Source: Levilactobacillus andaensis
Lineage (GTDB): Bacteria; Bacillota; Bacilli; Lactobacillales; Lactobacillaceae
Assembly: GCF_016861695.1 (NCBI RefSeq)
Contig: NZ_BOLP01000001.1
Span: 1-39,012 of the forward strand
Length of the DNA: 39,012 bases
Direction: 5' to 3'
Both the position numbers and the translations under genes were made by a program. Shown in pieces: positions 22,953 to 32,348 of the stretch. Numbering within the stretch: position 1 is the first letter of the stretch; every line of letters starts with the position of its first letter. Below the pieces are notes generated by a model. That model ran no database searches, was not told the DNA's origin, and saw only the letters and a list, made by a program, of their open reading frames with translations.

Positions 22953-25900
22953 TTATGCATTATCTGAAACATATTTGATGGTGCTCTCACCATTGCCACC
23001 AGCAACGACTTGAAGTTGATTCGTCACTTGATCACGTAACTCGCTCACGTGACTAATGATTCCAATCATTCGGTGCTTTCCTTCAATCGTTTCCAGTGAT
23101 TCCAAAGCGGTTTCCAAGGCATCCTCATCTAGTGACCCAAACCCTTCATCGATAAACAGCGCATCCACGTCAACACTCCCCGTGGTCTGTTGAATCACCT
23201 CACCCAAGGCTAGTGCTAAGGCCAGCGATGCAATAAAACTTTCACCACCAGACAGGGTATGCACGCTCCGTTGGCCGCCAACATGGTCATCGTAAACGTT
23301 GATCTCCAATCCGGAATTTTTCTTATAACTAGCTGATGACTCGTCAATGACAAAGCGGTAGCGGCCATTCGTCAACTGTTGTAGCCGCGAATTTCCCACT
23401 CGCAAAATTTGTCGTAAGTAGGTCTGGAGCACGTACCGTTCCAAGCCTACTTTACTGTTTGGCCCATCACCATTCACGATTCCACTCAGCTCGGTCAGCT
23501 CCTCGGTCTTCTTCAAGGCCACAGCTTGTTGATCGATCTGCTGGGTGACCTGGCGAACGTGCTCATCATTTTGTTGCCAAAGTTCTTGATACGTATGTTG
23601 CTGTGTCTGCAGGTCCTCAACTCGCTGATTAGTCGTCGTTAACGCTGCTTTAGTCGCTTCACGGTCAGACATCGGTCGATTATCGATTCGTTTCGTTAAC
23701 TCAGTAATGGTTGCCTCAACTTGGGTGACCTGCGTCCGGTAATTTTGAAGTTGCCGGCGCTTAACTGATAGGCTCGGCAACGCCAGTAATTGTTGCTCAA
23801 TCAGGTCCTCAGTCGTCGCGGTAACATCCTCAAAATGCGCAGCCAACGCTGACGTAACCGCCATTTGAGCCGCTTTTAGCCGTTCTTGGCTCTGCTGGTA
23901 CTCACTGGTTGCAGTCTGCAGCTTGGTTGTCGCCACCGCAGCTCCTTCTTGTGCTTGCTGAACATGGTCGATTGCGGCTTGCCATTGCTTTTGGTCGGCG
24001 TCCAACTTGGCGCGCAAAGCTTGCTCCTGCTGATTAAACTCAGCTAACGTAGCCGCCCCTTCAGGCAACCGCTGACGTTCCGATGTTAGCTGCGTTGTCA
24101 GTCGATCCACACGCCGTTGTGCTGCTTGTTTGGCCTCATCTGCCGTGGCTTGGTCTGCCACTAAAGTCGTTGCCGCAGTCGTTAACTGCTCTGCCTGCTG
24201 TTGTGCGGCCTTAATCGCGCTGACTTGTTGCTGGTTAGCCGTGACTTCACTGTCATAAGTTGTCACTAGCTTGGCGACTTGCCGGTCCAAATCCTGCAAC
24301 GTTGCCGCGGTTGGCTGGTCCAGATTTTTCCGTAAGGTCGTGAGCTTCTCAGCCAGTTCGGCCTGCTTGTCGACTAAGGTCTTCTGCCACTGCGTTAGTG
24401 TCGCCGCTAAATCGCTCACCTTTTTCTCAGCCGCACTCGCAGTTGCTTGGGCCGCCTTTACAGTGTCTTCGGCTACCTCAGCAACCGCAGTAATGGCGGC
24501 TGGTTGCGGATGATCCGTCGCACCACAGACTGGGCACGGCGTCCCATCCTTTAACTGCGAGCTTAGTCGGGCAATTTGACTCCTTAGAAATTGCTGGTTC
24601 GTCTCCTCCGCAACCGCGCGCTTTTCCTGCGCCGTTGTTTGAGCTATCCTCACCTTGTCAGCTTGCGTGCTCACCTGCCGATTGAGTTGTGTGACCTGTT
24701 GATCGGTTGTTTTTAGTTCCGCCAACTGATGCCGCCAATCCCGCAGATCACCCGACCGTTGGGTTAAGTTTTGCTGCTCGGCATATACCGCCGTCTGTGT
24801 CGCCAAAATTTTCTGCTGGTCTGTCTGAGCTACTTTATTAGCATCCACTTCACGCTTAGCCCGCTCAAGTGCAGTCGCACATTGCCGCTTGGTCTGCTGG
24901 GCCAACGTCAATTGTTGGTCTAGCTGATCCAGCTGTTCATAAACTGGTCGAATTGCCGCTTGACGGGCTAACTGATCCTTTTCTTGATCGATTTTCCGCT
25001 GAATCGGAGCTAGCTGCTTTTGTTGATCAACTGCCGCTTGATAGGCTTGATCAGCTTGCTTCACTGCCAAAGTTGCTTGTTTTTGTTCTTGTTGTCGTTG
25101 TTCGACAGTTTTCGTCGCTGTCTGCCGTGCCTGCCACTTTGGCTGCAGCTCTTGGACCCATTCCAATTCGGAAATCGTCTGTTCGAGCTGAGCCATATCA
25201 GCCTGTTGCGTAACCAATTGATCACGTTGCGCTTGCTGTTGGCCCAGCTGTTGCTGATCATGAACCAGCTGTTCTTCACTCGTATCCTGCCGTATCAACT
25301 GTGCCGCCTGCGTTTTAGCTGTAGCAAGTTGTGTCTTGACCTGGTCATTTGCGGCTTGAATGGTCGTTTGTTGCGCTGCCATTAGGGCTAACAGGTCGGT
25401 GGTTTGATGATTGGCTAATAGGGTTTTAGCTTGATCTACATTCTCCTCAGTCCATCTTAATTCGCTTTGCAACCGGTCTAAGGTCGCTGCTGTTTCTCGA
25501 TTGGCATTCTCATTTTCTCTGAGCTTAGCCTTCAGGCGAGCCGCCCAACGTGCAAAAACTTCGGTATTAAACAGTTGTTCCAAGACCGCTGCCTTGTCCT
25601 CACTCGGTGCCACCAAAAAGCGCCGAAACTGGCCTTGCGGTAGGAGCACGATTTGAGCAAACTGGCGACCATCCATTTGTAACAAGTCTTGCAGGTAATC
25701 CTTGACCTGTTTCACTTTCGTCAGCTGGGTAATTTCTTGTTCACCTTCAAAAACCGTGAGCGTAACACTGGCCGGAACATTCCGTTGTCCTGACCCCCGC
25801 TTCTTATCCAGCAATTGTTCAGGCTCGCGAATAATTTCGTAGCGTCGTTCGCGATGCGTAAAGGTAAAGCTGACCCGCGTCTGGTCTGCTGACGTGGCGA

Positions 25901-26105
25901 AGTCTGACCGCATCGCCTGTGCCGTCCGGTCGCCACCGGATGTCTGATCAAATAGGGCGTAGCACATCCCATCAAAGATGGTTGTCTTCCCACTCCCCGT
26001 TTTGCCGCTGATCAAGAACAATGGCGTCGCTGAAAAGCGATTGAAATCGACCATTTCATCACGATATGGGCCAAAATATTCCATGTGTAACCTTACTGGA
26101 CTCAT
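22953..26105 (-). CDS. sbcC: Exonuclease SbcC, Rad50-like subunit
   Basis: A 1050-residue SMC-like ATPase. Walker A GKTGSGKTT (34-42) and the Q-loop lie at the N-terminus, two long Gln/Ala/Thr-rich coiled coils flank a zinc hook CPVCG (about 522), and the C-terminus carries signature LSGGES (about 948) and Walker B ALFIDEGFGSLD (about 985). With SbcD it forms the nuclease complex that cleaves DNA hairpins and protein-blocked ends. The gene overlaps sbcD by 4 bases (ATGA) with AAGGAGG upstream, so the subunits are translationally coupled. The coiled coil is unusually rich in Gln and Thr, as in other lactobacilli. Confidence 0.97.
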   Translation of the reverse strand: MSPVRLHMEYFGPYRDEMVDFNRFSATPLFLISGKTGSGKTTIFDGMCYALFDQTSGGDRTAQAMRSDFATSADQTRVSFTFTHRERRYEIIREPEQLLDKKRGSGQRNVPASVTLTVFEGEQEITQLTKVKQVKDYLQDLLQMDGRQFAQIVLLPQGQFRRFLVAPSEDKAAVLEQLFNTEVFARWAARLKAKLRENENANRETAATLDRLQSELRWTEENVDQAKTLLANHQTTDLLALMAAQQTTIQAANDQVKTQLATAKTQAAQLIRQDTSEEQLVHDQQQLGQQQAQRDQLVTQQADMAQLEQTISELEWVQELQPKWQARQTATKTVEQRQQEQKQATLAVKQADQAYQAAVDQQKQLAPIQRKIDQEKDQLARQAAIRPVYEQLDQLDQQLTLAQQTKRQCATALERAKREVDANKVAQTDQQKILATQTAVYAEQQNLTQRSGDLRDWRHQLAELKTTDQQVTQLNRQVSTQADKVRIAQTTAQEKRAVAEETNQQFLRSQIARLSSQLKDGTPCPVCGATDHPQPAAITAVAEVAEDTVKAAQATASAAEKKVSDLAATLTQWQKTLVDKQAELAEKLTTLRKNLDQPTAATLQDLDRQVAKLVTTYDSEVTANQQQVSAIKAAQQQAEQLTTAATTLVADQATADEAKQAAQRRVDRLTTQLTSERQRLPEGAATLAEFNQQEQALRAKLDADQKQWQAAIDHVQQAQEGAAVATTKLQTATSEYQQSQERLKAAQMAVTSALAAHFEDVTATTEDLIEQQLLALPSLSVKRRQLQNYRTQVTQVEATITELTKRIDNRPMSDREATKAALTTTNQRVEDLQTQQHTYQELWQQNDEHVRQVTQQIDQQAVALKKTEELTELSGIVNGDGPNSKVGLERYVLQTYLRQILRVGNSRLQQLTNGRYRFVIDESSASYKKNSGLEINVYDDHVGGQRSVHTLSGGESFIASLALALALGEVIQQTTGSVDVDALFIDEGFGSLDEDALETALESLETIEGKHRMIGIISHVSELRDQVTNQLQVVAGGNGESTIKYVSDNA

Positions 26106-27238
26106 TGCGCGTCATCCTCCTTTAAAGCCGCCTGGAGCGTACTCTGCGCCCACTCTTGTTGTTGCGTCGTCAGCTCATGTTGCGTTGCTTGCTCAAAAAA
26201 CGCCGTCATCAACGTTAAGGGATCCTGCTGAACCTGCTTCACATCCAACGGCTCCTGGGTCACCTCAAGTTGGTTGACCCGTTGCAGTTCCACAACCTTT
26301 GGGAACCGTGACTTGAGCCGCTGCATAACGTTGCTGATTGGGGTGGTGTCCGTCAATTCGACCGCCACAAAGTCATCCGGCGTTACCGGATAGGCGCGGT
26401 CAAAATCCATGAGGTGGTCAAAACTATCCGTCAATACTACCAAATCATGCAATGGCCTAAGCGGCTTAAACGTTACCGTAACGGGATTCGTGTCCGTATC
26501 AACGATCCAGACGCCTTTAGTATCTTCTGCCTCGCTGGTCGAAAATTTCAACGGTGACCCGCTGTATTTGATCTTTGGCTCATTTTGTAAAGCTTCCTTA
26601 CGGTGTAAGTGACCTAACGCAACGTAATCAAATGGCGCTAGTAGGTCTACCGGTACGGCATTCAGCCCCCCAACTTGTACCTGAGTTTCCGAATCCGAAT
26701 GTTGACTCCCCGCTGCAAAGAAATGGGCAATCAGGACGTGTTTTTTTGCCGGATCAAATAACGCCTGCATGGCCGCAACTAGACGCACCATAGCCTCATT
26801 GACCGTCCGAATACTGTCGTCTTGAAAATACTGCCGCGCCGCAATCGGCTCAAAGTAAGGCAACAGGAAAAACTGTGTATCCCCCATCACGATTGGGTTC
26901 AGACTATCCGCAAAACTCGTCCGCAAATAGAAGTCCGTGCTGGCAAACCACTCTTGCCCATAGCCTAAGCGCACGGCGGAGTCATGGTTACCACTAATCG
27001 CGAGCAAAGGAAACTTCTGGTTACGATTCAAATCAACCAGCATGTCATCCAACGCGGTCACAGCGGACTCGCTGGGCAGTGCCCGGTCGTACAAATCGCC
27101 GGCGATCACGACTGCATCGACTCGTTCAGCCTGGGCAATCGCCTTGATCTGCTCGTACGCATCCCGTTGTTCCTCTAAGAGGTCATATCCATGAAGTTTC
27201 TTGCCAATATGCCAATCGGCCGTATGTAAAAAGCGCAT
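26102..27238 (-). CDS. sbcD: Exonuclease SbcD, Mre11-like subunit
   Basis: A 378-residue metallophosphoesterase nuclease. The two-metal motifs are present in order: DWHIGK (8-13), GDLYDRA, SGNHDSAVRLG, and GHLHRKE. It is the nuclease half of SbcCD, acting on hairpins and double-strand ends and opposing palindrome maintenance. The C-terminal capping part (about 270-378) is of normal length. The gene begins three bases after the tag stop and overlaps sbcC by four bases. The operon thus joins alkylation repair with end processing. Confidence 0.97.
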   Translation of the reverse strand: MRFLHTADWHIGKKLHGYDLLEEQRDAYEQIKAIAQAERVDAVVIAGDLYDRALPSESAVTALDDMLVDLNRNQKFPLLAISGNHDSAVRLGYGQEWFASTDFYLRTSFADSLNPIVMGDTQFFLLPYFEPIAARQYFQDDSIRTVNEAMVRLVAAMQALFDPAKKHVLIAHFFAAGSQHSDSETQVQVGGLNAVPVDLLAPFDYVALGHLHRKEALQNEPKIKYSGSPLKFSTSEAEDTKGVWIVDTDTNPVTVTFKPLRPLHDLVVLTDSFDHLMDFDRAYPVTPDDFVAVELTDTTPISNVMQRLKSRFPKVVELQRVNQLEVTQEPLDVKQVQQDPLTLMTAFFEQATQHELTTQQQEWAQSTLQAALKEDDAQ

Positions 27239-27241
27239 TTT

Positions 27242-27811
27242 TTATCCCTTCTTTGTCTGATTTTCCGGTGCCCAATCGCAGTCAACCAAGTGATCATTGA
27301 TCAACCCGGCCGCCTGGAGGAATGAGTAAACCGTCGTGGGTCCCACAAACTTCAGCCCCCGCTTCTTCATTTCCCGTGAAATGTGCTGGGCCAAGTCAGT
27401 CGTTCCCGGCATCTCACTGGTCCGCGTAAAGTGATGCCGAATCGGTTGCCCGCCAACGAAGTGCCAAAGCCAAGTTTCAAAATTACCCTCTGGCCAGTTT
27501 AAAATTACCTGAGCATTGTTGATGGTCGCTTCTAACTTACGCCGATTACGAATGATTCTGGCATCCTGTAACAGATTTTCCACATCTGCCGGCGTCATGG
27601 CGGCCACTCGCTGGAGGTCAAAGTCATAGAAATCCTGCGTGAAGGCCGCACGCTTATTCAACACCGTTTGCCAACTTAATCCTGCTTGGTAAGTCTCCAG
27701 GCAGAGCAATTCAAATAACTTCTGTTGACTATGCTCCGGACGGCCCCATTCCTCGTCATGATACCGTTCCATCGCTGGCGAGGATGTTGCCCAATCACAC
27801 CGTTTAACCAT
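27242..27811 (-). CDS. tag: DNA-3-methyladenine glycosylase I
   Basis: A 189-residue base-excision enzyme removing 3-methyladenine. The zinc-snap ligands are all present (Cys5, His18, His174, Cys178), as are the base-recognition Glu39 in LELLCLETYQAGLSW-type sequence and the KKRGLKFVGPT C-terminal segment. The ATG at 27809-27811 gives MVKRCDW, the normal family start, with GGGGGT 8 bases upstream; longer in-frame starts overlap the promoter. It is the first gene of the operon tag-sbcD-sbcC. A second, degenerate paralog lies at 14919-15467. Confidence 0.96.
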   Translation of the reverse strand: MVKRCDWATSSPAMERYHDEEWGRPEHSQQKLFELLCLETYQAGLSWQTVLNKRAAFTQDFYDFDLQRVAAMTPADVENLLQDARIIRNRRKLEATINNAQVILNWPEGNFETWLWHFVGGQPIRHHFTRTSEMPGTTDLAQHISREMKKRGLKFVGPTTVYSFLQAAGLINDHLVDCDWAPENQTKKG

Positions 27812-27842
27812 TTTTGTTACCCCCATCTTTATCTCTAAAGTT

Positions 27843-27871
27843 ACTATACCAGATTCCATCACGTTACCCAA
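27843..27871 (-). promoter_or_regulatory. Promoter of tag-sbcD-sbcC
   Basis: On the minus strand TTGGGT (27866-27871), 17 bases, then TATAGT (27843-27848). Transcription would start near 27836, leaving a 25-base leader before tag. Confidence 0.6.
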
Positions 27872-28033
27872 ACAAACGTTCTATTTATTATTTTATAGAA
27901 AGCGTTACCACCGTTGCAGCCTGTAGCCAAATATCTTATTTTTTCCTTAGATTTTATCACTTGACCCTAATCAGTGAAAAGCCTATGCTATTGTAAATGT
28001 TAATGTTTTGGGGAATTGAGGGAGGTTCATATC

Positions 28034-28963
28034 ATGCGCGGATTAAACCATTTAAAGGCTCAGTCACTTCTCACGCTAGCCGCCGCTACCGTGTTACTAG
28101 TACCAGCCATCACGACGAGTACCGTCACCGCTCAAGCGGCCAGCGTCAATCCTTCAGCTGCTACGTTGAAGAAGAGTAAGAGCTACTACCAGAAGAACGC
28201 CAAGACTCTAGGTAAGAAATACAAGCTGGCTTTTGACGCACAAACGGGATTGAAGAAAAACGGTAAAGCTGTGGTCTACGTGAAAACCAGCGATAAGCAA
28301 CTCAAGCAGAGCGTTAAACTAGCCATGGCGTACTGGAATAAGCAACTCGGGAAGAAGCAGTTCACCCAGGGAACCAAGAAGAATCACACGTTGACCTTCT
28401 CTGTTTCCAAGGCAAAGGCCACTAAGAGTGATCAAAGCGATGCCTGGTGGACGCCAGCCAAGAAGCAACTCCAAGTTCGTTGGTCTTACTATCAAGCTGA
28501 AACCCAAAACATCGGCATTGCCATGACCAACCAACTGAATGATTCCTTCTACACGACCTACTCCAACACGATTGAAGCCAAGGCTAAAGCTAACCTAGCC
28601 GCCAAGGGAATTTCCACTAGTGATAAGAATTATCAAAGCCTGTTCAACCAAGAAGCTAGCAACGTTGAAACATCCTTACCCGCCTACAATCAACTAAAGA
28701 AAGACGTGACGAAGGTCAAGACCTCTTTAGCCAGTGAGGGTCGGATGTATGAATACGCTAGCACCATTGCTCACGAATTCGGGCATGTGATGGGCCTGAA
28801 TCATTCGCCCAATAAAAAAGATTTAATGTACTTTGAAAGTGGCAGCAGTAATGTTTACAGCTACAAGCAAGTTTCTGCTGGTCTCTCCAAGTATAACCCG
28901 GTCAAAACGACTGACAAGAACCGGGCCAAATTAGCCTTAAAGATTTACACGGCTGTACATTAA
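28034..28963 (+). CDS. Secreted matrixin-like zinc metalloprotease (M10 type)
   Basis: A 309-residue secreted protein with a signal peptide (hydrophobic TLAAATVLLVPAITTSTV, likely cleaved after AQA near residue 35). The zinc site HEFGHVMGLNH (247-257: His247, Glu248, His251, His257) followed by DLMYFES, a Met-turn, is the matrixin/metzincin pattern. The region 50-240 is Lys-, Ser- and Tyr-rich without a recognised prodomain. The ATG at 28034 is preceded by GGGAGG at 8 bases. No LPXTG or other anchor is seen, so it is released or held by charge. Substrate unknown; it may trim surface proteins. It has its own terminator. Confidence 0.9.
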   Translation: MRGLNHLKAQSLLTLAAATVLLVPAITTSTVTAQAASVNPSAATLKKSKSYYQKNAKTLGKKYKLAFDAQTGLKKNGKAVVYVKTSDKQLKQSVKLAMAYWNKQLGKKQFTQGTKKNHTLTFSVSKAKATKSDQSDAWWTPAKKQLQVRWSYYQAETQNIGIAMTNQLNDSFYTTYSNTIEAKAKANLAAKGISTSDKNYQSLFNQEASNVETSLPAYNQLKKDVTKVKTSLASEGRMYEYASTIAHEFGHVMGLNHSPNKKDLMYFESGSSNVYSYKQVSAGLSKYNPVKTTDKNRAKLALKIYTAVH

Positions 28964-28975
28964 CTAACTCCGTAA

Positions 28976-29013
28976 AAAGTTGCCCTTTATTTTTTGAAAG
29001 GACAACTTTTTTG
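28976..29013 (+). terminator. Terminator of the metalloprotease gene
   Basis: AAAAAGTTGCCCTTT and AAAGGACAACTTTTTT form the stem, about 10 bases after the stop codon. Confidence 0.9.
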
Positions 29014-29239
29014 CTCCAACGGTGATTAGTTTGATTACCTCCTAATGATTTTACCCACTAAGCCACTGTTGACGTTCTAAGGCAAATTATCCTGGTCCCT
29101 ATTGCAGCAGCATTTCGACTCAAAATAAGTCGTTCCCGACCCTTTGCAATCGAACTGTAACTTATTGTAAACCAGTAGTAACCTCCCATCCGGCCAGACC
29201 GTGTACAATGGATGGTAAAGACTGAGGAGGATATATTCT

Positions 29240-30193
29240 ATGCATAAGACGTTACACAAACTGGGTGCTGGATTAGCTGTTTTCGCTGCGGCTTTGGCCG
29301 TTGGCGTGGGGTTGAACGCAACGACCGCTAGTGCTGCGGGGAACAAAGTTGCGGACATTTCGCAATATCAAGGGAATATTAACTGGAGTAAGGCGTCTAA
29401 AGACTTAAAGTACGCCATCATCCGTGTTCAACACGGGAGTATCGGTGACCCTGGCTACATCGTTGACACGAAGAGCAACGTCAACGCTAACGGGGCTTAC
29501 AAGAACGGTGTCCCATTTGGTCAATACATGTTTGCCGAATTTACGAGCGTTAAAGACGCCCAGCAAGAAGCCAAGGATTTCTACAAGCGGAGTAATTCGC
29601 ACACGAAGTTCTTCGCCTTGGATGAAGAAAAACGGATGCCCAGTGCTAAGAGTAAGGAACAAACTTACGTTAACGCTTGGTTGAAGACCATGCGGAGCTT
29701 AACTGACAAGCCATTGGTGATGTACTCTGGCGAATGGTACGCCAACTCCAACAACCTCAACTTCTCGAAGTTTGATGGGACTTGGATCGCCAAGTACAGC
29801 TCCACGAAGCCTAGTGTTTCTGGAACTTCCGTTGACTTATGGCAATACACCAGCAAGGGGCGCGTTTCCGGCATCAGTGGCAACGTTGACTTGAACAAGG
29901 TTTTGAACAGTTCCGTTGTCAACAGCTGGTTCTCTGGCTCAAACTCGAATTCTGCTACGCCGGCCGCTAACTACTACACGACGGCAACCGGTGTAACCGG
30001 CGTTCAAGCCAAGAAGACCGTCTACCAATACACGTCCACCAGCTTCACTAAGAGCAAGCGGACGAGCAAGGTTAAGACTGGGACAAAACTTGCCGTTACT
30101 GGTGTTGCTAAGAACAGCAAGGGCGCTTACCGGTTCCAATTAAGCAACGGGAACTACGTCACTGCTAACCAAGCTTACGTTTCAACTTACTAA
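29240..30193 (+). CDS. Secreted GH25 lysozyme with C-terminal beta-rich domain
   Basis: A 317-residue muramidase. Signal peptide about 1-33 (AVFAAALAVGVGLNATTASA), then a GH25 domain (about 35-230): VADISQYQG with Asp39, GQYMFAE, and FFALDEE with Asp128 and Glu130, the D-x-E catalytic pair, ending DLWQYTSKG..SGNVDLN. After a Ser/Asn linker, a short C-terminal domain (about 245-317, KKTVYQYTSTSFTK..YVTANQAYVSTY) resembles SH3-like or surface-layer-type wall-binding repeats. It hydrolyses N-acetylmuramyl bonds and is probably an autolysin. GAGGAGG precedes the ATG. It is the middle of three secreted enzymes and is monocistronic. Confidence 0.95.
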   Translation: MHKTLHKLGAGLAVFAAALAVGVGLNATTASAAGNKVADISQYQGNINWSKASKDLKYAIIRVQHGSIGDPGYIVDTKSNVNANGAYKNGVPFGQYMFAEFTSVKDAQQEAKDFYKRSNSHTKFFALDEEKRMPSAKSKEQTYVNAWLKTMRSLTDKPLVMYSGEWYANSNNLNFSKFDGTWIAKYSSTKPSVSGTSVDLWQYTSKGRVSGISGNVDLNKVLNSSVVNSWFSGSNSNSATPAANYYTTATGVTGVQAKKTVYQYTSTSFTKSKRTSKVKTGTKLAVTGVAKNSKGAYRFQLSNGNYVTANQAYVSTY

Positions 30194-30211
30194 ACACAAC
30201 TTTTAATGAAG

Positions 30212-30242
30212 GACCTGAGATGACTTTCTCGGGTCTTTTTTT
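30212..30242 (+). terminator. Terminator of the GH25 gene
   Basis: GACCTGAG / CTCGGGTC stem followed by seven T, about 20 bases after the stop. Confidence 0.85.
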
Positions 30243-30256
30243 GTCGAATTGGCGTC

Positions 30257-30294
30257 AAAAAAGGTCTGAGCGCAACTTCGGCTCAGACCTTTTC
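30257..30294 (-). terminator. Terminator of the GH8 gene
   Basis: AAAAGGTCTGAGC and GCTCAGACCTTTT form a perfect stem; on the minus strand it is followed by TTTTTT, just past the GH8 stop codon. Confidence 0.88.
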
Positions 30295-30314
30295 TATGTC
30301 GTTAATAAATTTAC

Positions 30315-31448
30315 CTACGACAACGCCGTAACCACCTGTAACGTTGCGGAGAAATAGTTCTTCTTCTCAATACTACTTGGGAGTTGCTTAGCCGTCTTTT
30401 TCTGGAGTGTCGTTTGCTTCAGCACCTTGGCCCCATAGTTAACGGGTGCCGTGAAGGCCGTGTTAACGTAGTTGTTAACCGCCTTGCCTCCCAGCGTGTA
30501 GACCGCCGTGATCTTCTTTTTCTTATTGTAGAAGGTCAGTTGCTTCTTCAATGCCTTTTTGGTCGTGGCGTCCTTAGTCATCTTGTAGGTCTGCACTAAT
30601 CGCCATGGCACCCGGCAAGCATTGTAGCCAACTTGATTGTCGGTCCCGGATTCGATGCTGTATGCAGGAACTGATTTCATCTTCAAACTACTTCCGGTTA
30701 CAAAAATGAAGTCGGGGAACAATCCCGTCTTGTGCCGCGCACTCAGCTTCTTCACGGCTGCTTGACTGCGGTTCGCAACCTTGGTCCAAGTGCCGTCCTT
30801 GGTATACTTAGCAAACGTCTTAAAGTAACCCGTAATCAAATCCGCCGTCCGTAGCTTGCTGACATCATAACTGGATGTGGCCCAGTTACCCATGGTCGGC
30901 AGATACGTGGTCTTGTTGATTTCTTTGCTCTTAATGGCCGCCAACAGGTTCTTCGCCGCTTGCCGATAGTTAGTGCCTTTACTGCCCCACTGCTTGTCCG
31001 CCAAAATCAAAGCATATGCAATGTCTAAGTCGCCATCTGTGGCACTATTCTTTTGAGACCCCACACTGGTCATCTTGCCCGAACGCTTGGTTTGTTGCCA
31101 AGACATCAATGGCACCTTGCTGGAAACACGGTGCGCTCGGTAATACTTGTACATTTGATTAAAGGTGGCGTGGGTCCCCTTTACCCCCTTCTTAGCGGCC
31201 AGCACTGTCGCCAGCATCCCGTAGCCTTGGCCCTCAGACAGCGCCGTCGTTGTCCCTTGACCATTGTTGCTCTTGACGTATTTTTGCGTCTTGCCACCTA
31301 CGTAAACCTTCTGCCACTGCTTATAAAGTGTTGTCGCTGAGGCGGCCTCTGCCGTCGTTGGCTTAGTCGTTAAGCTATTTATCCCCAACACTAAACCACT
31401 GACCAACACCACACCGGCCAAACCAATCATGACCCTATGTAATTTCAT
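30315..31448 (-). CDS. Secreted GH8 endoglucanase-like enzyme
   Basis: A 377-residue glycoside hydrolase family 8 protein with a signal peptide (VMIGLAGVVLVSGLVLGI; cleavage near AEA, about residue 36). The catalytic acid Glu72 lies in TALSEGQGYGM and the family signature ATDGDLDIAYALILAD (136-151) contains Asp138. VGYNACRVPWRL near 285 is the typical C-terminal helix. GH8 enzymes cut beta-1,4 glucan, chitosan or xylan, and BcsZ-type members trim bacterial cellulose. No exopolysaccharide synthase is nearby, so dietary beta-glucan or self-made glucan cannot be separated. No anchor motif; probably secreted. The frame ends with basic Lys/Tyr-rich sequence. Confidence 0.93.
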   Translation of the reverse strand: MKLHRVMIGLAGVVLVSGLVLGINSLTTKPTTAEAASATTLYKQWQKVYVGGKTQKYVKSNNGQGTTTALSEGQGYGMLATVLAAKKGVKGTHATFNQMYKYYRAHRVSSKVPLMSWQQTKRSGKMTSVGSQKNSATDGDLDIAYALILADKQWGSKGTNYRQAAKNLLAAIKSKEINKTTYLPTMGNWATSSYDVSKLRTADLITGYFKTFAKYTKDGTWTKVANRSQAAVKKLSARHKTGLFPDFIFVTGSSLKMKSVPAYSIESGTDNQVGYNACRVPWRLVQTYKMTKDATTKKALKKQLTFYNKKKKITAVYTLGGKAVNNYVNTAFTAPVNYGAKVLKQTTLQKKTAKQLPSSIEKKNYFSATLQVVTALS

Positions 31449-31550
31449 CTGTCCAAAACTCCCTTTCGTTCTGAAACGTTAGCACTAATTCCACCAGCTT
31501 ATTACGTTTATTATAGTCCCCGGACTTCCTGGTAGCGAGGGACAGTATGC

Positions 31551-31592
31551 CAAAAAAGCGGCGACACGCTATTATCCGCATCACCGCTCATT
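31551..31592 (-). terminator. Terminator of the merR-cupin-CMD operon
   Basis: AGCGG..GATGC / GCGT..CCGCT hairpin followed on the minus strand by TTTTTT, about 15 bases after the last stop. Confidence 0.7.
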
Positions 31593-31607
31593 TCATATTC
31601 ATTTAAT

Positions 31608-31928
31608 TTAGTCCGTAAAAATTTCCTTAGCGATGTTGAATGCGGACCAAGCCTTAGGCCAACCCACGTAGAAGGACAGGTGCGTGATGACTTCAGCAAT
31701 TTCATCCTTGGTGATACCGTTACCCTTACCGATTTTCAGATGAGCTGGTAATTGTTCAAAATTGCCGGCAGAAATCAGAGCGGAAATCGTAATCAGGCTG
31801 CGTTGATGGGCAGACAGCTTGTCTTCGCGTGACCACACCTGACCGAATAGAACATCATCGTTTAGTTCCGCAAATTTAGGGGCAAAATCGCCCAAGTTGT
31901 CGCGGCCAGCCGTTTGTTTCTTTGCCAT
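31608..31928 (-). CDS. Carboxymuconolactone decarboxylase family protein
   Basis: A 106-residue all-helical protein matching the CMD/AhpD-like family: LSAHQRSLITISALISAGNFEQLPAHL and ITKDEIAEVITHLSFYVGWPKAW. The AhpD active-site Cys-x-x-Cys is absent (HLSFYVGWPKA lacks Cys entirely), so a peroxidase role is unlikely; it resembles gamma-carboxymuconolactone decarboxylase homologs of unknown substrate found with cupins. GGAGG lies 8 bases before the ATG at 31926-31928; an ATG six bases earlier is too close. It lies 12 bases after the cupin stop and is third in the MerR operon. Confidence 0.9.
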   Translation of the reverse strand: MAKKQTAGRDNLGDFAPKFAELNDDVLFGQVWSREDKLSAHQRSLITISALISAGNFEQLPAHLKIGKGNGITKDEIAEVITHLSFYVGWPKAWSAFNIAKEIFTD

Positions 31929-31940
31929 ATTCATAGCCTC

Positions 31941-32348
31941 CTAAAGTGCGTTGTAAGTTGCGTCATCGACTGGTTCCAGCCATTCTGGCGTACCAGCAGT
32001 AATTGCAATGTGACTGAACCAGCTATCCTTGGTTGCGCCGTGCCAGTGCTTAACGCCGTCCTTGGTCACGACCACATCGCCGGGAACCAAATGACGAGCG
32101 GGTTGACCTTCTTCTTGGTACCAGCCTTCGCCACCAGTGACCAGCAAAATCTGGAAGCCGTTGTGGTGAATGTGCCAGTTATTCCGGCAACCGGGCTCAA
32201 AGGTCACGTTGCCGACACCCACGTTCACATCGGGATCGTTAACTAATCCGTTTAAATAACTTTGACCGGTAAAGAACTTTTGGTACGCCTCGTTCTTGTC
32301 GCCTGCTGGGAAAATAACCCCATTTTTAATATCTTCATTCTTAGCCAT
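31941..32348 (-). CDS. Cupin-domain protein
   Basis: A 135-residue single-domain cupin. Motif 1 NWHIHHNGFQILLVTGGEG (57-75) supplies His59 and His61, and motif 2 PGDVVVTKDGVKHWHGA (89-105) supplies His101 and His103, enough to hold a metal. The ATG at 32346-32348 follows AAGGAG at 9 bases and overlaps the merR stop by 8 bases, so translation is coupled. Upstream in-frame sequence is merR read in another phase. The same architecture with a CMD protein occurs in electrophile- or aldehyde-stress loci; the reaction is unknown. Confidence 0.92.
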   Translation of the reverse strand: MAKNEDIKNGVIFPAGDKNEAYQKFFTGQSYLNGLVNDPDVNVGVGNVTFEPGCRNNWHIHHNGFQILLVTGGEGWYQEEGQPARHLVPGDVVVTKDGVKHWHGATKDSWFSHIAITAGTPEWLEPVDDATYNAL

